A stretch of DNA of 64,000 nt from Thermostichus lividus PCC 6715 (GCF_002754935.1 NZ_CP018092.1:806001-870000); one strand, 5' to 3'. Positions 37,286 through 46,912 are shown, numbered from the stretch's first letter. Notes: generated by a model from the sequence alone, not told the origin. A program made the numbers and translations.

Positions 37286-38081
37286 CACTCACCCACTCGC
37301 CGCGATCGCCATAGTGACGGATAAGGCGTTGGCGCTGATCATCGCTCCATAACCAACTGACTTCGACAAAAAACGGCTCACGAAAGGAGACCTGCAGTGG
37401 GGTTAAACTCGCAGTACCATCCGGTAACAGCAGCAGTTGCTTGGGCACAGGGGTATCTGTAAATAACAACCGTGCCCCCTCAAGGGTCGCTGTGGTCGCG
37501 AGATGCTGATCCTGCCACTCAAGGGATTGGTGGAGCACTGTTCCCTCTTGCCACACCGTCAGGGTTGTTGGTGATTCCGTGGGCGATCGCCAGTCCGCAT
37601 ACACCGTATAAGCGGTTCCCTGCCACCTTCCCACTAGATGTGTCACCTGCAAAGGAGGTCGCTCAGTGGCCTCAGAACCTGCACGAAACTCGCGAATCAA
37701 CGTCATTGACTGTAGCCGTTGCCCCTTATCAAACAACTGCACAAACCGCAGCCGCCGATCCCCCACCACAAACCCATACTCCGCCCCAAACTCAGCGAAC
37801 GGCGCTACCTGCAACGACCCCTTAGAAAACGCCCCCGTTTCAAAAAAAACATTCTGGCGACCAATAGTGGCATACTCCTGCACCGTGTTACTTGTGGCTG
37901 GCTGATTCAACCCCTTAGCAAACCGTTGCAGTTGAAAGCGCACCCGCGACCCATCCGCCACCTCCGTTAACGAGAGGATCGACGGCACAGATTCCCCCAC
38001 CGTACCATCAGGGGCAATGGCAGTAAAGGAACCGTGCCACTCCCCCAAGTTTTTGCGAAAATTGTCCCAGTTACTACTCAT
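37248..38081 (-). CDS. DUF3598 lipocalin-like protein
   Basis: About 277 residues, beginning SSNWDNFRKNLGEWHGSFTAI, the signature start of cyanobacterial DUF3598 proteins. Two beta-barrel-like halves follow, including FETGAFSKGSLQVAPFAEFGAEYGF and VSFREPFFVEVSWLWSDDQRQRLIRHYG. The fold is thought to be lipocalin-related; function is unsettled. The ATG at 38081 fits the family better than an upstream start at 38108, which would touch the peroxiredoxin gene. Overlaps lnt convergently by 38 bp. Confidence 0.8.
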   Translation of the reverse strand: MSSNWDNFRKNLGEWHGSFTAIAPDGTVGESVPSILSLTEVADGSRVRFQLQRFAKGLNQPATSNTVQEYATIGRQNVFFETGAFSKGSLQVAPFAEFGAEYGFVVGDRRLRFVQLFDKGQRLQSMTLIREFRAGSEATERPPLQVTHLVGRWQGTAYTVYADWRSPTESPTTLTVWQEGTVLHQSLEWQDQHLATTATLEGARLLFTDTPVPKQLLLLPDGTASLTPLQVSFREPFFVEVSWLWSDDQRQRLIRHYGDRGEWVSATLVVETRVSYS

Positions 38082-38104
38082 TGTCAAGGTGCCAAACGTA
38101 TATC

Positions 38105-38578
38105 TCAACCCTGCTGCAACCGTGCCACATCCTCAAGCACTTGGGCAATATGGGCATCGGGTTTAACACGGCGGTAGATCGCAGCCAGCTTACCCTCTGG
38201 GTCAATGAGAAACGTATCGCGATACACCCCTAAATACTCCTTGCCCATAAACGTTTTCGAGCCATAACTGCCATAGGCTTGGGCGACTGCTGTGTCTGTA
38301 TCTGACAAAAGCCGGAAAGGCAGATCAAACTTTTTTTGGAACTTTTGGTGCGAAGCAACACTATCGGGACTAATCCCCAAAATAGTGACGTTGCGTTGTG
38401 CTAACGCCGCTGCCACCTCTCGGTAACCGCAAGCTTCCTTAGTGCAACCGGGCGTGTTATCACGGGGGTAGAAGTACAAAATAACCCATTGCCCTCGCAA
38501 TTCCTCTAAGCTAACTAAGGTGCCACTGGCATCTGGCAGCGTAAACAAAGGGGCAAAACTACCAACCTCTAAAAACAT
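38105..38578 (-). CDS. Peroxiredoxin Q (BCP type), copy 1
   Basis: About 157 residues. Thiol peroxidase reducing H2O2 and alkyl hydroperoxides, recycled by thioredoxin. The peroxidatic motif NTPGCTKEACGYR contains CP and, five residues on, the resolving Cys of atypical 2-Cys PrxQ. FYPRDNTPG and LLSDTDTAVAQAYG are further family marks. The in-frame Met at 38578 (FLEVGSFAPLFTLP) is preferred over 38620. It is upstream of the DUF3598 gene on the same strand and one of three PrxQ-like genes in the window. Confidence 0.9.
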   Translation of the reverse strand: MFLEVGSFAPLFTLPDASGTLVSLEELRGQWVILYFYPRDNTPGCTKEACGYREVAAALAQRNVTILGISPDSVASHQKFQKKFDLPFRLLSDTDTAVAQAYGSYGSKTFMGKEYLGVYRDTFLIDPEGKLAAIYRRVKPDAHIAQVLEDVARLQQG

Positions 38579-38844
38579 TGACGCAACCTTTTCAAAATGT
38601 CTTGAGTGGACATACAACAAATAGACACAAACCTATTAGTGATTGATTCGACATTGAAAAACTCAATTTCAATCTTGCGATCACGGGAAAACCGTTGACT
38701 TATCTATGCTAATTCAATTCGGCTTAGATTTTGATCTATGAATGAAGTCCATGAGAGCTGCAAACGCCGGTCTAGTACCGCAAACATCGCAGTTGAATCA
38801 GGTTTCATAATAGTAGAAACTAGAAAATATTATCAAGGGTTATA

Positions 38845-38873
38845 TTGTCAAAAGAAACCCCTAACCCTATGCT
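38845..38873 (+). promoter_or_regulatory. Candidate promoter of the ccm operon
   Basis: In the ~430-bp gene-free stretch before ccmK, TTGTCA (38845-38850) and TATGCT (38868-38873) are exactly 17 bp apart, leaving a leader of about 130 bp. The surrounding DNA is AT-rich and contains no open frame. No regulator site can be named with confidence. Confidence 0.35.
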
Positions 38874-39011
38874 TGTCATAGAGATAAAAAGACGGTGATT
38901 AACGTAACGATAACAATCGGCCATCCCGTCATAAATTTCTGGGGCGATCAATTTGATTGCAACTGTAATTTTTGTACTGCTTACCCTTATTCTAATTAGG
39001 AGAGCTTACTC

Positions 39012-39320
39012 ATGCCAATTGCTGTGGGAATGATTGAAACGCGCGGATTCCCCGCCGTCGTCGAAGCAGCAGACGCAATGGTAAAAGCCGCACGGGTCAC
39101 CCTTGTGGGCTACGAAAAAATCGGCAGTGGTCGGGTCACGGTCATTGTCCGGGGCGATGTCTCCGAAGTGCAAGCCTCGGTGGCGGCAGGAGTTGACTCT
39201 GCCAAGCGAGTTAATGGTGGTGAGGTTCTTTCGACCCACATCATTGCCCGTCCCCACGAAAACCTTGAATACGTCTTGCCGATTCGTTACACGGAAGCGG
39301 TTGAACAGTTCCGTAACTAA
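39012..39320 (+). CDS. ccmK2: Carboxysome shell hexamer protein CcmK2
   Basis: 102 residues, a single BMC domain forming hexamers that tile the beta-carboxysome facets. Hallmarks are [20 protein letters not shown], the pore-region [16 protein letters not shown], and [15 protein letters not shown]. It ends at EQFRN like CcmK2. An AGGAG site lies just upstream. First gene of ccmK2-K1-L-M-N. Confidence 0.95.
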   Translation: MPIAVGMIETRGFPAVVEAADAMVKAARVTLVGYEKIGSGRVTVIVRGDVSEVQASVAAGVDSAKRVNGGEVLSTHIIARPHENLEYVLPIRYTEAVEQFRN

Positions 39321-39388
39321 TACATTTCCCACAGGTCAATGTTCAGTTGCATCGCACCATCACTTTCTAATGTTTAGGAGCTATTACA

Positions 39389-39730
39389 ATGGCAATTGCT
39401 GTCGGAATGATTGAAACGTTGGGCTTTCCTGCTGTCGTTGAAGCGGCAGACGCAATGGTAAAAGCTGCGCGGGTTACCCTTGTGGGCTACGAAAAAATTG
39501 GTAGTGGCCGAGTCACGGTTATTGTTCGGGGTGATGTCTCAGAAGTACAGGCCTCAGTGGCGGCTGGGGTAGAAAACGTGAAGCGAGTCAACGGTGGTCA
39601 AGTGCTCTCGACCCACATCATTGCCCGTCCCCACGAGAACCTTGAGTACGTCCTGCCCATTCGCTACACCGAAGCAGTGGAGCAGTTCCGTGAAAGTGTT
39701 AGTGGCATTCGTCCGATGGGTCGCCCATAG
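39389..39730 (+). CDS. ccmK1: Carboxysome shell hexamer protein CcmK1
   Basis: 113 residues, nearly identical to the preceding ccmK over the BMC domain, with a longer C-terminal tail ([11 protein letters not shown]) as in CcmK1. Probable shell facet protein that can co-assemble with CcmK2. The spacer after ccmK2 is 68 bp with its own TAGGAG ribosome site. Its stop overlaps the GTG start of ccmL by one base. Confidence 0.94.
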   Translation: MAIAVGMIETLGFPAVVEAADAMVKAARVTLVGYEKIGSGRVTVIVRGDVSEVQASVAAGVENVKRVNGGQVLSTHIIARPHENLEYVLPIRYTEAVEQFRESVSGIRPMGRP

Positions 39731-40029
39731 TGAAAATTGCACGAGTGTGCGGCACGGTTACCAGTACTCAAAAAGAAGACACCTTAGCGGGAGTCAAGTT
39801 TTTAGTCTTGCAATATTTGGGTGAGGACGGCGAATTTTTACCCGACTACGAAGTCGCTGCGGATACAGTGGGTGCAGGACAAGACGAATGGGTGCTGGTG
39901 AGTCGAGGGAGTGCCGCCCGCTACATCGTCAACAGTACTCAGCGACCCATTGATGCAGCCGTTGTGGCCATCATTGACACCGTAAGTCGGGATAACTATT
40001 TGCTGTATAGCAAGCGTACCCAGTATTAG
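39730..40029 (+). CDS. ccmL: Carboxysome vertex protein CcmL
   Basis: 99 residues. Pentameric EutN/CcmL-type protein capping the twelve vertices of the shell. Seen: [59 protein letters not shown] and [11 protein letters not shown]. The start is GTG, overlapping ccmK1's TAG by one base, so it is translationally coupled. Confidence 0.95.
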   Translation: MKIARVCGTVTSTQKEDTLAGVKFLVLQYLGEDGEFLPDYEVAADTVGAGQDEWVLVSRGSAARYIVNSTQRPIDAAVVAIIDTVSRDNYLLYSKRTQY

Positions 40030-40048
40030 CAGTTGGAGACTTCTCCCT

Positions 40049-42001
40049 ATGGCGGTTCAAAGTTATGCGGCACCTCCTACGCCATGGTCACGGGATTTAG
40101 CGGAGCCAGACATTGCCAGTTCGGCTTACGTTCACTCCTTTAGTAACCTCATCGGAGATGTCCGCATCAAAGATTATGTGCACATTGCCCCCGGTACCTC
40201 GATTCGTGCCGACGAAGGGACACCCTTCCATATTGGTTCCTATACCAATGTTCAAGATGGCGTGGTCATTCACGGTTTACAGCAGGGGCGAGTCATTGGC
40301 GATGATGGTCAAGAGTATTCCGTGTGGATTGGCAACAATGCCTCGATTACTCACATGGCGCTCATCCATGGCCCCGCCTACATCGGTGATGGCTGCTTTA
40401 TTGGCTTTCGCTCAACAGTATTTAATGCACGGGTGGGAGCAGGCTGTGTTGTCATGATGCATGCCCTGATTCAGGATGTTGAAATTCCACCCGGTAAATA
40501 TATTCCTTCAGGAATGGTGATCACCAATCAACAACAGGCGGATCGCCTTCCCAACGTCGAGGAATCAGATATTCATTTTGCTCAGCATGTTGTGGGGATT
40601 AACAAGGCACTGCTGTCGGGCTATCGCTGTGCTGAAAATATTGCCTGTATTGCCCCCATTCGCAATGAGCAGCGGGGTCAGGCTGACCCACAGATGTTAC
40701 AGGTTGAAACGCTTACCGGGGAAAATCGTACCATGACAACAGATTACGCGACTCACGTCCGCCAACTGTTGCAGCAGGGGTATCACATTGGGCTGGAGTA
40801 TGCGGATGCGCGACGGTATCGCACCAGTTCTTGGCAGAGTTGCCCAACGCTGACAGCACAACAGGAATCGCAGGTATTAGCAGCCATAGCGCAGCTTCTG
40901 AATGAGCACGCGGGTGAATATGTGCGGCTCATTGGTGTTGATCAGCGAGCTAAGCGGCGTGTTTTTGAACAGGTGATTCAACGCCCAGGGGATGCGGCTC
41001 CTGCTAGCGATCGCCCCAGTGGGTCAGCACCCGTGGTGGGTGCGGTTCCTAGCGGCTCCCTTGATAGCTCCGTTACAGCGCAGGTGCGGCAGTTATTACA
41101 GCAGGGCTACCAAATTGGCACTGAGCACGCGGATGCCCGCCGCTACCGCACCAGCTCTTGGACCAGTTGTGCCCCTATTCAATCGCAGCGGGAGCCAGAG
41201 GTGATCGCTGCCCTTGAAGCCTGCCTTCAGGAACATGCGGGGGAGTATGTGCGCCTGATTGGCATTGACAAGACGCAAAAACGGCGGGTGTTCGAGCAAA
41301 TTATTCAGCGACCGGACGGTGCCGTGGCGATCGCCCCCAAAGCAATGAATACCAGCATTAACAATGGCAGTGCCACCCCCAACGATACGGTACTGAGTGC
41401 CGATGTTCTGAACCAGGTTCAAGACCTGCTGCGGCAAGGGTGCGTGATCACCACTGAGTATGCTGATCAACGGCGGTTCCGTACCAGTTCATGGCAGAGT
41501 GGCATCAAAATTACCTCTGCCCAAGGTATCAACGATCTGAGCACCTTTTTAGCCGAGCATCCACGGGATTACGTTCGCCTTGTGGGGGTCAACCCACAGG
41601 CTAAACAGCGCGTCCTAGAAGTGATTATTCATCGCCCTAACGGTCACGCAGCAACTAATGGCAGTAGTACCCGCGGTAAAGGGTTTGCTCCTAGCAGCAC
41701 GGCCAACCCGACACGCACTGCTAGCACAAGCCATGGCCTAGACTCAGAGGTGGTTCAGCGCGTGCAGCAGCTCCTGCAACAGGGACACCAGTTAGCCCTA
41801 GAGCATGTGGATGCCCGCCGTTATCGCACCAACTCGTGGCAGAGTGGCCCGCGTATTGAGGCCAAAACCCTGAATGAGGCACTTGCCGCCATTCAAGCCT
41901 GCCTGCAAGAGTATAGTGGCGAGTACGTCCGCCTCATTGGTGTGAACCCTGCCAGTAAGCAACGGGTGGCGCAGATTCTGCTGCAACAGGCCACTAAGTA
42001 G
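40049..42001 (+). CDS. ccmM: Carboxysome assembly protein CcmM (gamma-CA plus four SSUL repeats)
   Basis: 650 residues. The N-terminal left-handed beta-helix (~1-210) is a gamma-carbonic anhydrase with metal-site histidines in VVIHGLQQG and ITHMALIHG, and Cys194/Cys200 (CAENIAC), the pair forming the activating disulfide in the Thermosynechococcus enzyme. Four RbcS-like repeats follow at about 230, 341, 451 and 566, each with a RRYRTSSW-like motif; they crosslink Rubisco into the pre-carboxysome. An in-frame ATG at codon 229 (40733), preceded by GGGGA and just before repeat 1, could start a short isoform like CcmM35. Confidence 0.95.
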   Translation: MAVQSYAAPPTPWSRDLAEPDIASSAYVHSFSNLIGDVRIKDYVHIAPGTSIRADEGTPFHIGSYTNVQDGVVIHGLQQGRVIGDDGQEYSVWIGNNASITHMALIHGPAYIGDGCFIGFRSTVFNARVGAGCVVMMHALIQDVEIPPGKYIPSGMVITNQQQADRLPNVEESDIHFAQHVVGINKALLSGYRCAENIACIAPIRNEQRGQADPQMLQVETLTGENRTMTTDYATHVRQLLQQGYHIGLEYADARRYRTSSWQSCPTLTAQQESQVLAAIAQLLNEHAGEYVRLIGVDQRAKRRVFEQVIQRPGDAAPASDRPSGSAPVVGAVPSGSLDSSVTAQVRQLLQQGYQIGTEHADARRYRTSSWTSCAPIQSQREPEVIAALEACLQEHAGEYVRLIGIDKTQKRRVFEQIIQRPDGAVAIAPKAMNTSINNGSATPNDTVLSADVLNQVQDLLRQGCVITTEYADQRRFRTSSWQSGIKITSAQGINDLSTFLAEHPRDYVRLVGVNPQAKQRVLEVIIHRPNGHAATNGSSTRGKGFAPSSTANPTRTASTSHGLDSEVVQRVQQLLQQGHQLALEHVDARRYRTNSWQSGPRIEAKTLNEALAAIQACLQEYSGEYVRLIGVNPASKQRVAQILLQQATK

Positions 42002-42023
42002 CCCTCCCAAGTGAGGTGCCCCG

Positions 42024-42623
42024 ATGCCCCTGCCGCCCTTGGCCTTACCCCCAACTCCGGCCGTACGGATTGCTGGTGATGTGGTGGTACATCCCCAAGC
42101 TATTCTGGCACCGGGGGTCTTGCTCTGGGCTGAAGCGGGGGCAACCATTCGCATTGCTGCTGGGGTGTGTATTGGTATGGGCAGCGTTATTCATGCCCAC
42201 GGCGGCGCAATTACAGTAAGCGAAGGGGTCAATATCGGGGCGGGGGTGTTACTCATTGGCCAAGTCACCATTGAACCCCATGCCTGTATTGGCACCAGTG
42301 CCACCCTGATGAATACCATCGTTCCTGCGGGAGCGGTGGTTGCTGCGGGATCACTCATGGGGGATAACAGTCGCCGCTGGCAACCGGAGCCAGCCCCAGA
42401 GACCAGCGATCCATGGCAAGAGGCGGCCTCCCCAGCCAGCCCTGCCCCTGATACCCCACATTCCCCAGATTCACCGCCAACAGACACAGAGCCAGCCCCT
42501 GTAGCGGCGGTTGAGAATGCAACCCCTACAGCCAAGCCTACGGTTGTCTATGGCCAAGCTTACGTGAGCCAGATGTTTGCGAAAATGTTTCGCACTGAGC
42601 CACTGACCAATGAACAGCCGTAA
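42024..42623 (+). CDS. ccmN: Carboxysome adaptor CcmN
   Basis: 199 residues. The N-terminal hexapeptide-repeat domain (~10-120; AGDVVVHPQAILAPGVLLW, IGTSATLMNTIVPAGAVV) binds CcmM. A long Pro/Ala/Ser-rich linker leads to a C-terminal amphipathic encapsulation peptide (VYGQAYVSQMFAKMFRTEPL, ~173-192) that recruits CcmK shell. Begins 22 bp after ccmM. Its end overlaps a truncated gene. Confidence 0.94.
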   Translation: MPLPPLALPPTPAVRIAGDVVVHPQAILAPGVLLWAEAGATIRIAAGVCIGMGSVIHAHGGAITVSEGVNIGAGVLLIGQVTIEPHACIGTSATLMNTIVPAGAVVAAGSLMGDNSRRWQPEPAPETSDPWQEAASPASPAPDTPHSPDSPPTDTEPAPVAAVENATPTAKPTVVYGQAYVSQMFAKMFRTEPLTNEQP

Positions 42624-42861
42624 TTTCTGGTGGCACCACCCGTGGCGGATGGTGGGGGTAGCACTGGTGCTCTTGGGTGGGCTGTTGTGGGGCTGGTTTT
42701 ATCCCCACGCGTTGCAGACAGAGCTTGTGCGAATTCCGCGTCAACCCCATCAGGTATTAGTGAGTCGTTTGTATCTGCCCCTGACAGGCACCCCCCCTTA
42801 CCCCACCCTGATGCTGTGGCATGGTGTTAAGAACTATTGGCTTAATGTTAAGCATTATTAA
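42610..42861 (+). pseudogene. Truncated alpha/beta-hydrolase-like gene
   Basis: 83 codons starting inside the end of ccmN. A membrane anchor or signal (MVGVALVLLGGLLWGWFYP, ~14-32) is followed by a beta-strand region ending PYPTLMLWHGV, which looks like the first conserved strand and oxyanion region of an alpha/beta hydrolase. The frame then breaks into a low-complexity AT-rich tail and stops, with no nucleophile elbow. Probably the 5' remnant of a longer gene. Confidence 0.45.
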
Positions 42862-42973
42862 CTTTGATTGATCAAATAAATAAGACTTATCACACTACTA
42901 GAAAGCGATCCTCGCGATCGCTCCTTGGCACAGTTGCAGGTTCTATAAAACACAGTTATTTGGGATATTGTAC

Positions 42974-43408
42974 ATGATGCATGGACTCTCGCTCGCCCCT
43001 CGATACCGCTTAGATGATACTGATCCATGGCTGTTGGGGATTGATCCCAGTCGGCAGTACTGGTTACAGATCAACGGCGATCCGCAGCAGTTGGCGACAA
43101 TCCCGGGAGTGGTGGTGCAAAGTATTTCCGATCTGCGGGAGATCATGGAAACGGTGCGATCGCTCCTGCCGGGGCAGCGGGTGCAATTTCAGCGGGCTGC
43201 GACATGTTTAGAACTTCACTGCATTGGTGACAATTTATTGGCCATTGCGGATGAGGTGGCGGGGGCACCGGTTTGGCACCTGTTTGACCGCGAAACCCTC
43301 GAAAGTTTATTGATGAGCGCGCATCCCCACTGGCAATGCCGCCCAGAGGATGTGGAGTTAGGACGGCGACAGCTTTGGCACTCGTTTCAGTTACCCGTTG
43401 CGGCCTAA
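42974..43408 (+). CDS. Hypothetical cyanobacterial protein
   Basis: 144-146 residues, start ATG 42974. Mixed alpha/beta sequence with no transmembrane helix (WLLGIDPSRQYWLQINGDPQQL; LREIMETVRSLLPGQRVQF; WHLFDRETLESLLMSAH). A TATAAA box and a GCGATC palindrome lie in the ~110-bp AT-rich leader. I do not recognise a family. Its last ~18 bp overlap the end of the broken flavoprotein gene on the other strand. Confidence 0.55.
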   Translation: MMHGLSLAPRYRLDDTDPWLLGIDPSRQYWLQINGDPQQLATIPGVVVQSISDLREIMETVRSLLPGQRVQFQRAATCLELHCIGDNLLAIADEVAGAPVWHLFDRETLESLLMSAHPHWQCRPEDVELGRRQLWHSFQLPVAA

Positions 43409-44679
43409 GCTTTGTCCAGCAATCCAGCCGGTGGTCCATGCACTTTGTAGGTTAAAGCCACCGGTCACGCCATCAATATCTAGCAGTTCTCCTGCCAAAA
43501 ATAGGCCGGGGCAGCGGCGGCTAGCCATGGTCTTAAAATCCACGTCCTTGAGATCCACGCCGCCACAGGTGACAAACTCCTCTTTGAACACCCCTTTGCC
43601 GACAATGGCAAACTCACTGCGATGCAACAGTAATGCTAGTCGCTGGCTACTTTTTTTGGCCAGATGCGCCCAAGTCTGATCAACGGGAATACCCACTAAT
43701 TCCAGCCAATAGCTCCACAGTCGTCGCGGCAGATCAAAGGGGCAATGGCTGGCGATCGCCCGTTTCGGCAGACGCACACGACACAGAGGGTTAGCTTGGT
43801 AGCTCCGTACTTTAGTACGGGGTGGAAAAGCCCTAAAGCAACTTTAGTTGCTCTGTGCTAATCTATACTTAATCGCCATCCTTGGTGAAAAACCCAATCG
43901 GCGACAGTTGTTACAAGTAAGCAGAACTTTGGGGCTTTGCCTCAAGGAACTGTGTAGGGGCGGTTTGCTCACGCCTTTACGAGTTCGTTTGTGGACTGCG
44001 TAAGAATCCCCCGACTTTAGTCGGTGGGAGTGTCAATCAGGCCTGCCCGTTCATGCAGACGGGGATCTGCGACTTGGAAGGTAAAAAGGGAGGGCACCGG
44101 CGGCACAATAGTATGCCCTAACTGTGCAGCCAAGCGATATCCTTGGGGACTACTGCCTGTGGCCAGCAAGAGGCGATCGGCCACCAGTGGTTCAGGAGCC
44201 TGGCTGGTCATAACCTGAAATTCCCCTGCTACGTTGGCAATGCGCTTGACGGCAGCTTGGGTGCGAATGCGAACTCCCAAGGCTTTGGCTTCGGCGACTA
44301 AGCAATCAACGATCGTGCTCGAGTCATCAGAAACGGGAAACACGCGCCCATCCGCTTCAGTTTTTAGGGCAACCCCTCGCTCCTGAAACCACTGCATGGT
44401 ATCCCGCGGCTGAAACCGGTTAAATGCCCCCCGCAGTTCTTTTCCGCCACGGGGATAGTGCTGTACCAAGAGTGCCGGATCAAAACAATGATGAGTCAGG
44501 TTACAGCGTCCACCGCCAGAGATGCGCACTTTGCCCAAAACCCTAGGGGCAGCCTCAAGCAGGGTAATCTGCGCCCGGGGATTGGCACTTGCACAGGCGA
44601 TCGCCCCGAAGAAAGCGGCGGCTCCCCCACCCACAATAATGATGCGATCTGGTCGCTGACCTAGGACGGCAGATGACAT
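43391..44679 (-). pseudogene. YhiN/HI0933-family flavoprotein gene, broken by a 257-bp element
   Basis: The N-terminal part (44679 down to ~44037) has the FAD dinucleotide motif IIVGGGAAAFFGAIA, KVRISGGGRCNLTHHC and LLLATGSSPQGYRLA. The C-terminal part (~43779 to 43391) has FDLPRRLWSYWLELVG, KEEFVTCGGVDLKDVDF and ELLDIDGVTGGFNLQSAWTTG. Between them lies the 257-bp element, and roughly 70-90 residues including the family's THWGLSGPA region are missing. So the insertion was accompanied by deletion, and the enzyme cannot be made intact. The family are NAD(P)-linked flavoproteins of uncertain role. Confidence 0.82.
43780..44036. mobile_element. 257-bp IS200/IS605-like non-autonomous element, copy A
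   Basis: Exactly 257 bp, about 93% identical to 46484-46740. It starts GACACAGAGGG and contains hairpins CCGTAC-TTTA-GTACGG, GCAAC-TTTA-GTTGC, GGGGCG...CGCC and a terminal CCGAC-TTTA-GTCGG before GTGTCAA. No reading frame. TCAA is a typical right cleavage site of IS200/IS605 elements. Read in reverse it begins TTGACACTCCC, also a known target-like style, so orientation is open. Inserted within a flavoprotein gene. Confidence 0.7.
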
Positions 44680-44688
44680 CGCTACGGC

Positions 44689-46445
44689 TTAGGATTCCAA
44701 CGCGGAGGCATCTGGCGACCCCCCATGGCCATTGACCTCCCGTACCAGATGAAGTTGCTGGTGCAAGCGCCCAATGGGAATACCGTTGGCAGCGAGGACA
44801 TTCAGCATCCGGCGGCGGAATTCCCGCGCCACCGCCCACTGCTGGCCGGGTTGAGTTTTAATCCAAATACGCACCAACAGACCACTGGCGGTAATCTCAT
44901 CAATGCCTAACACCTCGGGGGGGCTAGGAGCTTTGAGTGCCACGCTGGCTCCTCATAGAACTCCTGACTCAGCGCAGCTAATAGACTTAGCATCGGATCT
45001 GGCGCAGTGGTGATATCCACCCACACCTCTAAGTTAACCCGGGACCACGTGCGGGTTAGGTTAGCCACCTTCGTAATGGTACTGTTGGGAATGGTAATTA
45101 AGCAGCCCTCAGCATTCCGCAGTTGGGTGACCCGCAGGTTCAGGTTTTCTACCATCCCCGCATAGGGTTCAATTTGCACCACATCCCCAATAGCGTACTG
45201 ATCTTCCCAAACAATCAGCAGCCCGTTAATAATATCCTTAACAAGGTTCTGAGACCCTAGGGAAATGGCTAAGGCAAGGAAGCCCCCCACCGCCAAAATG
45301 GAGGAAATAGGCACTCCCAAGGAGCTCAGAATCACCACAATCCGCGTCAAGTAGATCAACACGGTCTTGAGGCTGCGCAGCACTTCAATGGTAGTGCCAA
45401 TGCGCAGGGTGGTTCGTTGGGCATCACTAAACTTGACGAGGTTATTTTGCTCCCAGAAGATGCGAAGGCGATCAAAGGCTAGGTCAGCAAGCTGATTGAG
45501 GAGGCCAGTGCCAAACCATACCGCCATCCAGAGAATCGGCAGACCGTAAACCTGTGAACTCCATCCGCGGGTGGCCGGAAATAATGCCAAGATCAACGCC
45601 AAGGCGTATAGCCAAAGGGCAATCTGCCCCCAGAGCAGTAAATAGCGCACGAGGCGGATGAGTTTTAGCCGCTGCTTGAGGAAAAATTCAGCCCCCAAGT
45701 TGGGCAACAGGGGCAGCGGGCGCTCCGGTTCGTTGGGTTGGGTGGTCGCGGCGATCGATGCCAACTGCCGTTGTATCGTGCGTCGCTGTCGCGCTAACAG
45801 GACTTGAAGTAAAAACATGAGGATACTGGCAGCTAGGACTTTGAGGGCAATCCATGCCGCCGTTTGCAGTTGTACCATCAGCGCTGCATAGGTGCGCTCC
45901 TTAATGGCTTGGTTCATCTGGGTTTGCAAGATACTGCGCCAGTTTGCTGCAAGGGTATCTGCCGGTAGTTGATGGTAGTCGCTATCGGCTTCGGTGATTG
46001 TAAGAATGCGGGTGGTGCGTTCCGAACGACCGAGGCGGCCACTAATGACCAATTCATTATTGAGGCGAGCAACCCCAATATTGACGACCTCTGGGGAACC
46101 ACGGCGGTTTTCAATGGCGCTATTGAGAATACGGCGCAGATTAGATTGAATGAGTTCAGCACGCAGCTCTACAGGAACGCGATCGCCAGGGTCATTGCGA
46201 TCGCGCACGGTAGGTGCAGCGATGGTAAACAAGACCCGCCCATCAAAGCGCACCTCTGTTGTTTCCAGTTCGCCAATGCGACGAACGCCAGGGGGGGGCG
46301 GTGAAACTGTGGTCTGATTTAATCCCGGAATTGTTACTTGACTAAAGCCTGGAGCTGCCAACAATACCGCGAAACAAACGCTGAGAAGGGCGATCGCCCC
46401 CCAACGCCACGCTCGTTTACGGACATTGATCATGAGCCAGTTCAT
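44689..46445 (-). pseudogene. MscS-family mechanosensitive channel with one frameshift
   Basis: The first frame (46445 to 44907) encodes a signal-like N-terminus (WGAIALLSVCFAVLLAAPGFS), a periplasmic domain (~30-190), several membrane helices (~200-350) and the MscS core: LAVGGFLALAISLGSQNLVKDIINGLLIVWEDQYAIGD. It ends prematurely. The next frame continues PEVLGIDEITASGLLVRIWIKTQPGQQW to 44689, the expected C-terminal beta domain. The shift is at a run of seven G (44917-44923); one extra base would restore a ~585-residue protein. Could be real decay, slippage or a sequencing error. Confidence 0.75.
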
Positions 46446-46483
46446 CGTAAACAGCAGATATTTTCTTTTTGAAAGAAAATTTA

Positions 46484-46740
46484 GACACAGAGGGTTAGCT
46501 TGGTAGCTCCGTACTTTAGTACGGGGTGGAAAAGCCCTAAAGCAACTTTAGTTGCTCTGTGCTAAACTATACTTGGTCGCCATCCTTGGTGAAAAACCCA
46601 ATCGGCGACAGTTGTTACAAGTAAGCAGAACCTTGGGGCTTTGCCTCTAGGAACTGTGTAGGGGCGTCTTGACAACGCCTTTATGAGTTCGTTTATGGAC
46701 TGCGTAAGAATCCCCCACCTTTAGGTGGTGAGAGTGTCAA
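46484..46740. mobile_element. 257-bp IS200/IS605-like non-autonomous element, copy B
   Basis: The same length and start as copy A with about 17 substitutions. The terminal stem is CCACC-TTTA-GGTGG instead of CCGAC-TTTA-GTCGG: two pairs changed, pairing kept. Five further changes are in the loop between GGCG and CGCC, leaving that stem intact. It lies between the mscS-like gene and fur in non-coding DNA. No frame is open through it. Confidence 0.7.
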
Positions 46741-46826
46741 ATCCTATCCTATCATTCCCTTGAAGTGCTAGGCTGCCACAAGGCTCTATGGATTTGGGTG
46801 TTACTGAGTGTGGCTATGACTTGCCT

Positions 46827-46912
46827 TCATCCCCAACCCTTCTCCCTGGAGAGAAGGGAGCTAAGAGTCTTGTTCCCTCTCCTTTGGGAGAGGGCTAGGG
46901 TGAGGGCGGCAT
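46827..46912. repeat. Palindromic CCCTCTCC/GGAGAGGG repeat
   Basis: A dispersed-repeat type common in cyanobacterial intergenic DNA: ATCCCCAACCCTTCTCCC, an imperfect palindrome with GAGAAGGGAG and CCCTCTCCtttGGGAGAGGGC, ending CTAGGGTGAGGGC. It lies in the ~450-bp gene-free stretch before fur (46741-47189), which otherwise shows only an AT-rich leader and a small hairpin near 47010-47030. Confidence 0.55.

Noticed and set aside
38578-38844. Binding sites for CO2-responsive LysR regulators upstream of ccmK2
   Set aside because: Several AT-rich inverted repeats are visible, but none matches a known consensus well enough to call.
39012-39730. Two ccmK genes as a recent duplication or assembly artefact
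   Set aside because: Nucleotide differences at many synonymous sites and distinct C-terminal tails match the normal ccmK2-ccmK1 pair of beta-cyanobacteria.
40736-42001. Tandem DNA repeats inside ccmM
   Set aside because: These are the four protein-level RbcS-like repeats, not a mobile or satellite repeat.
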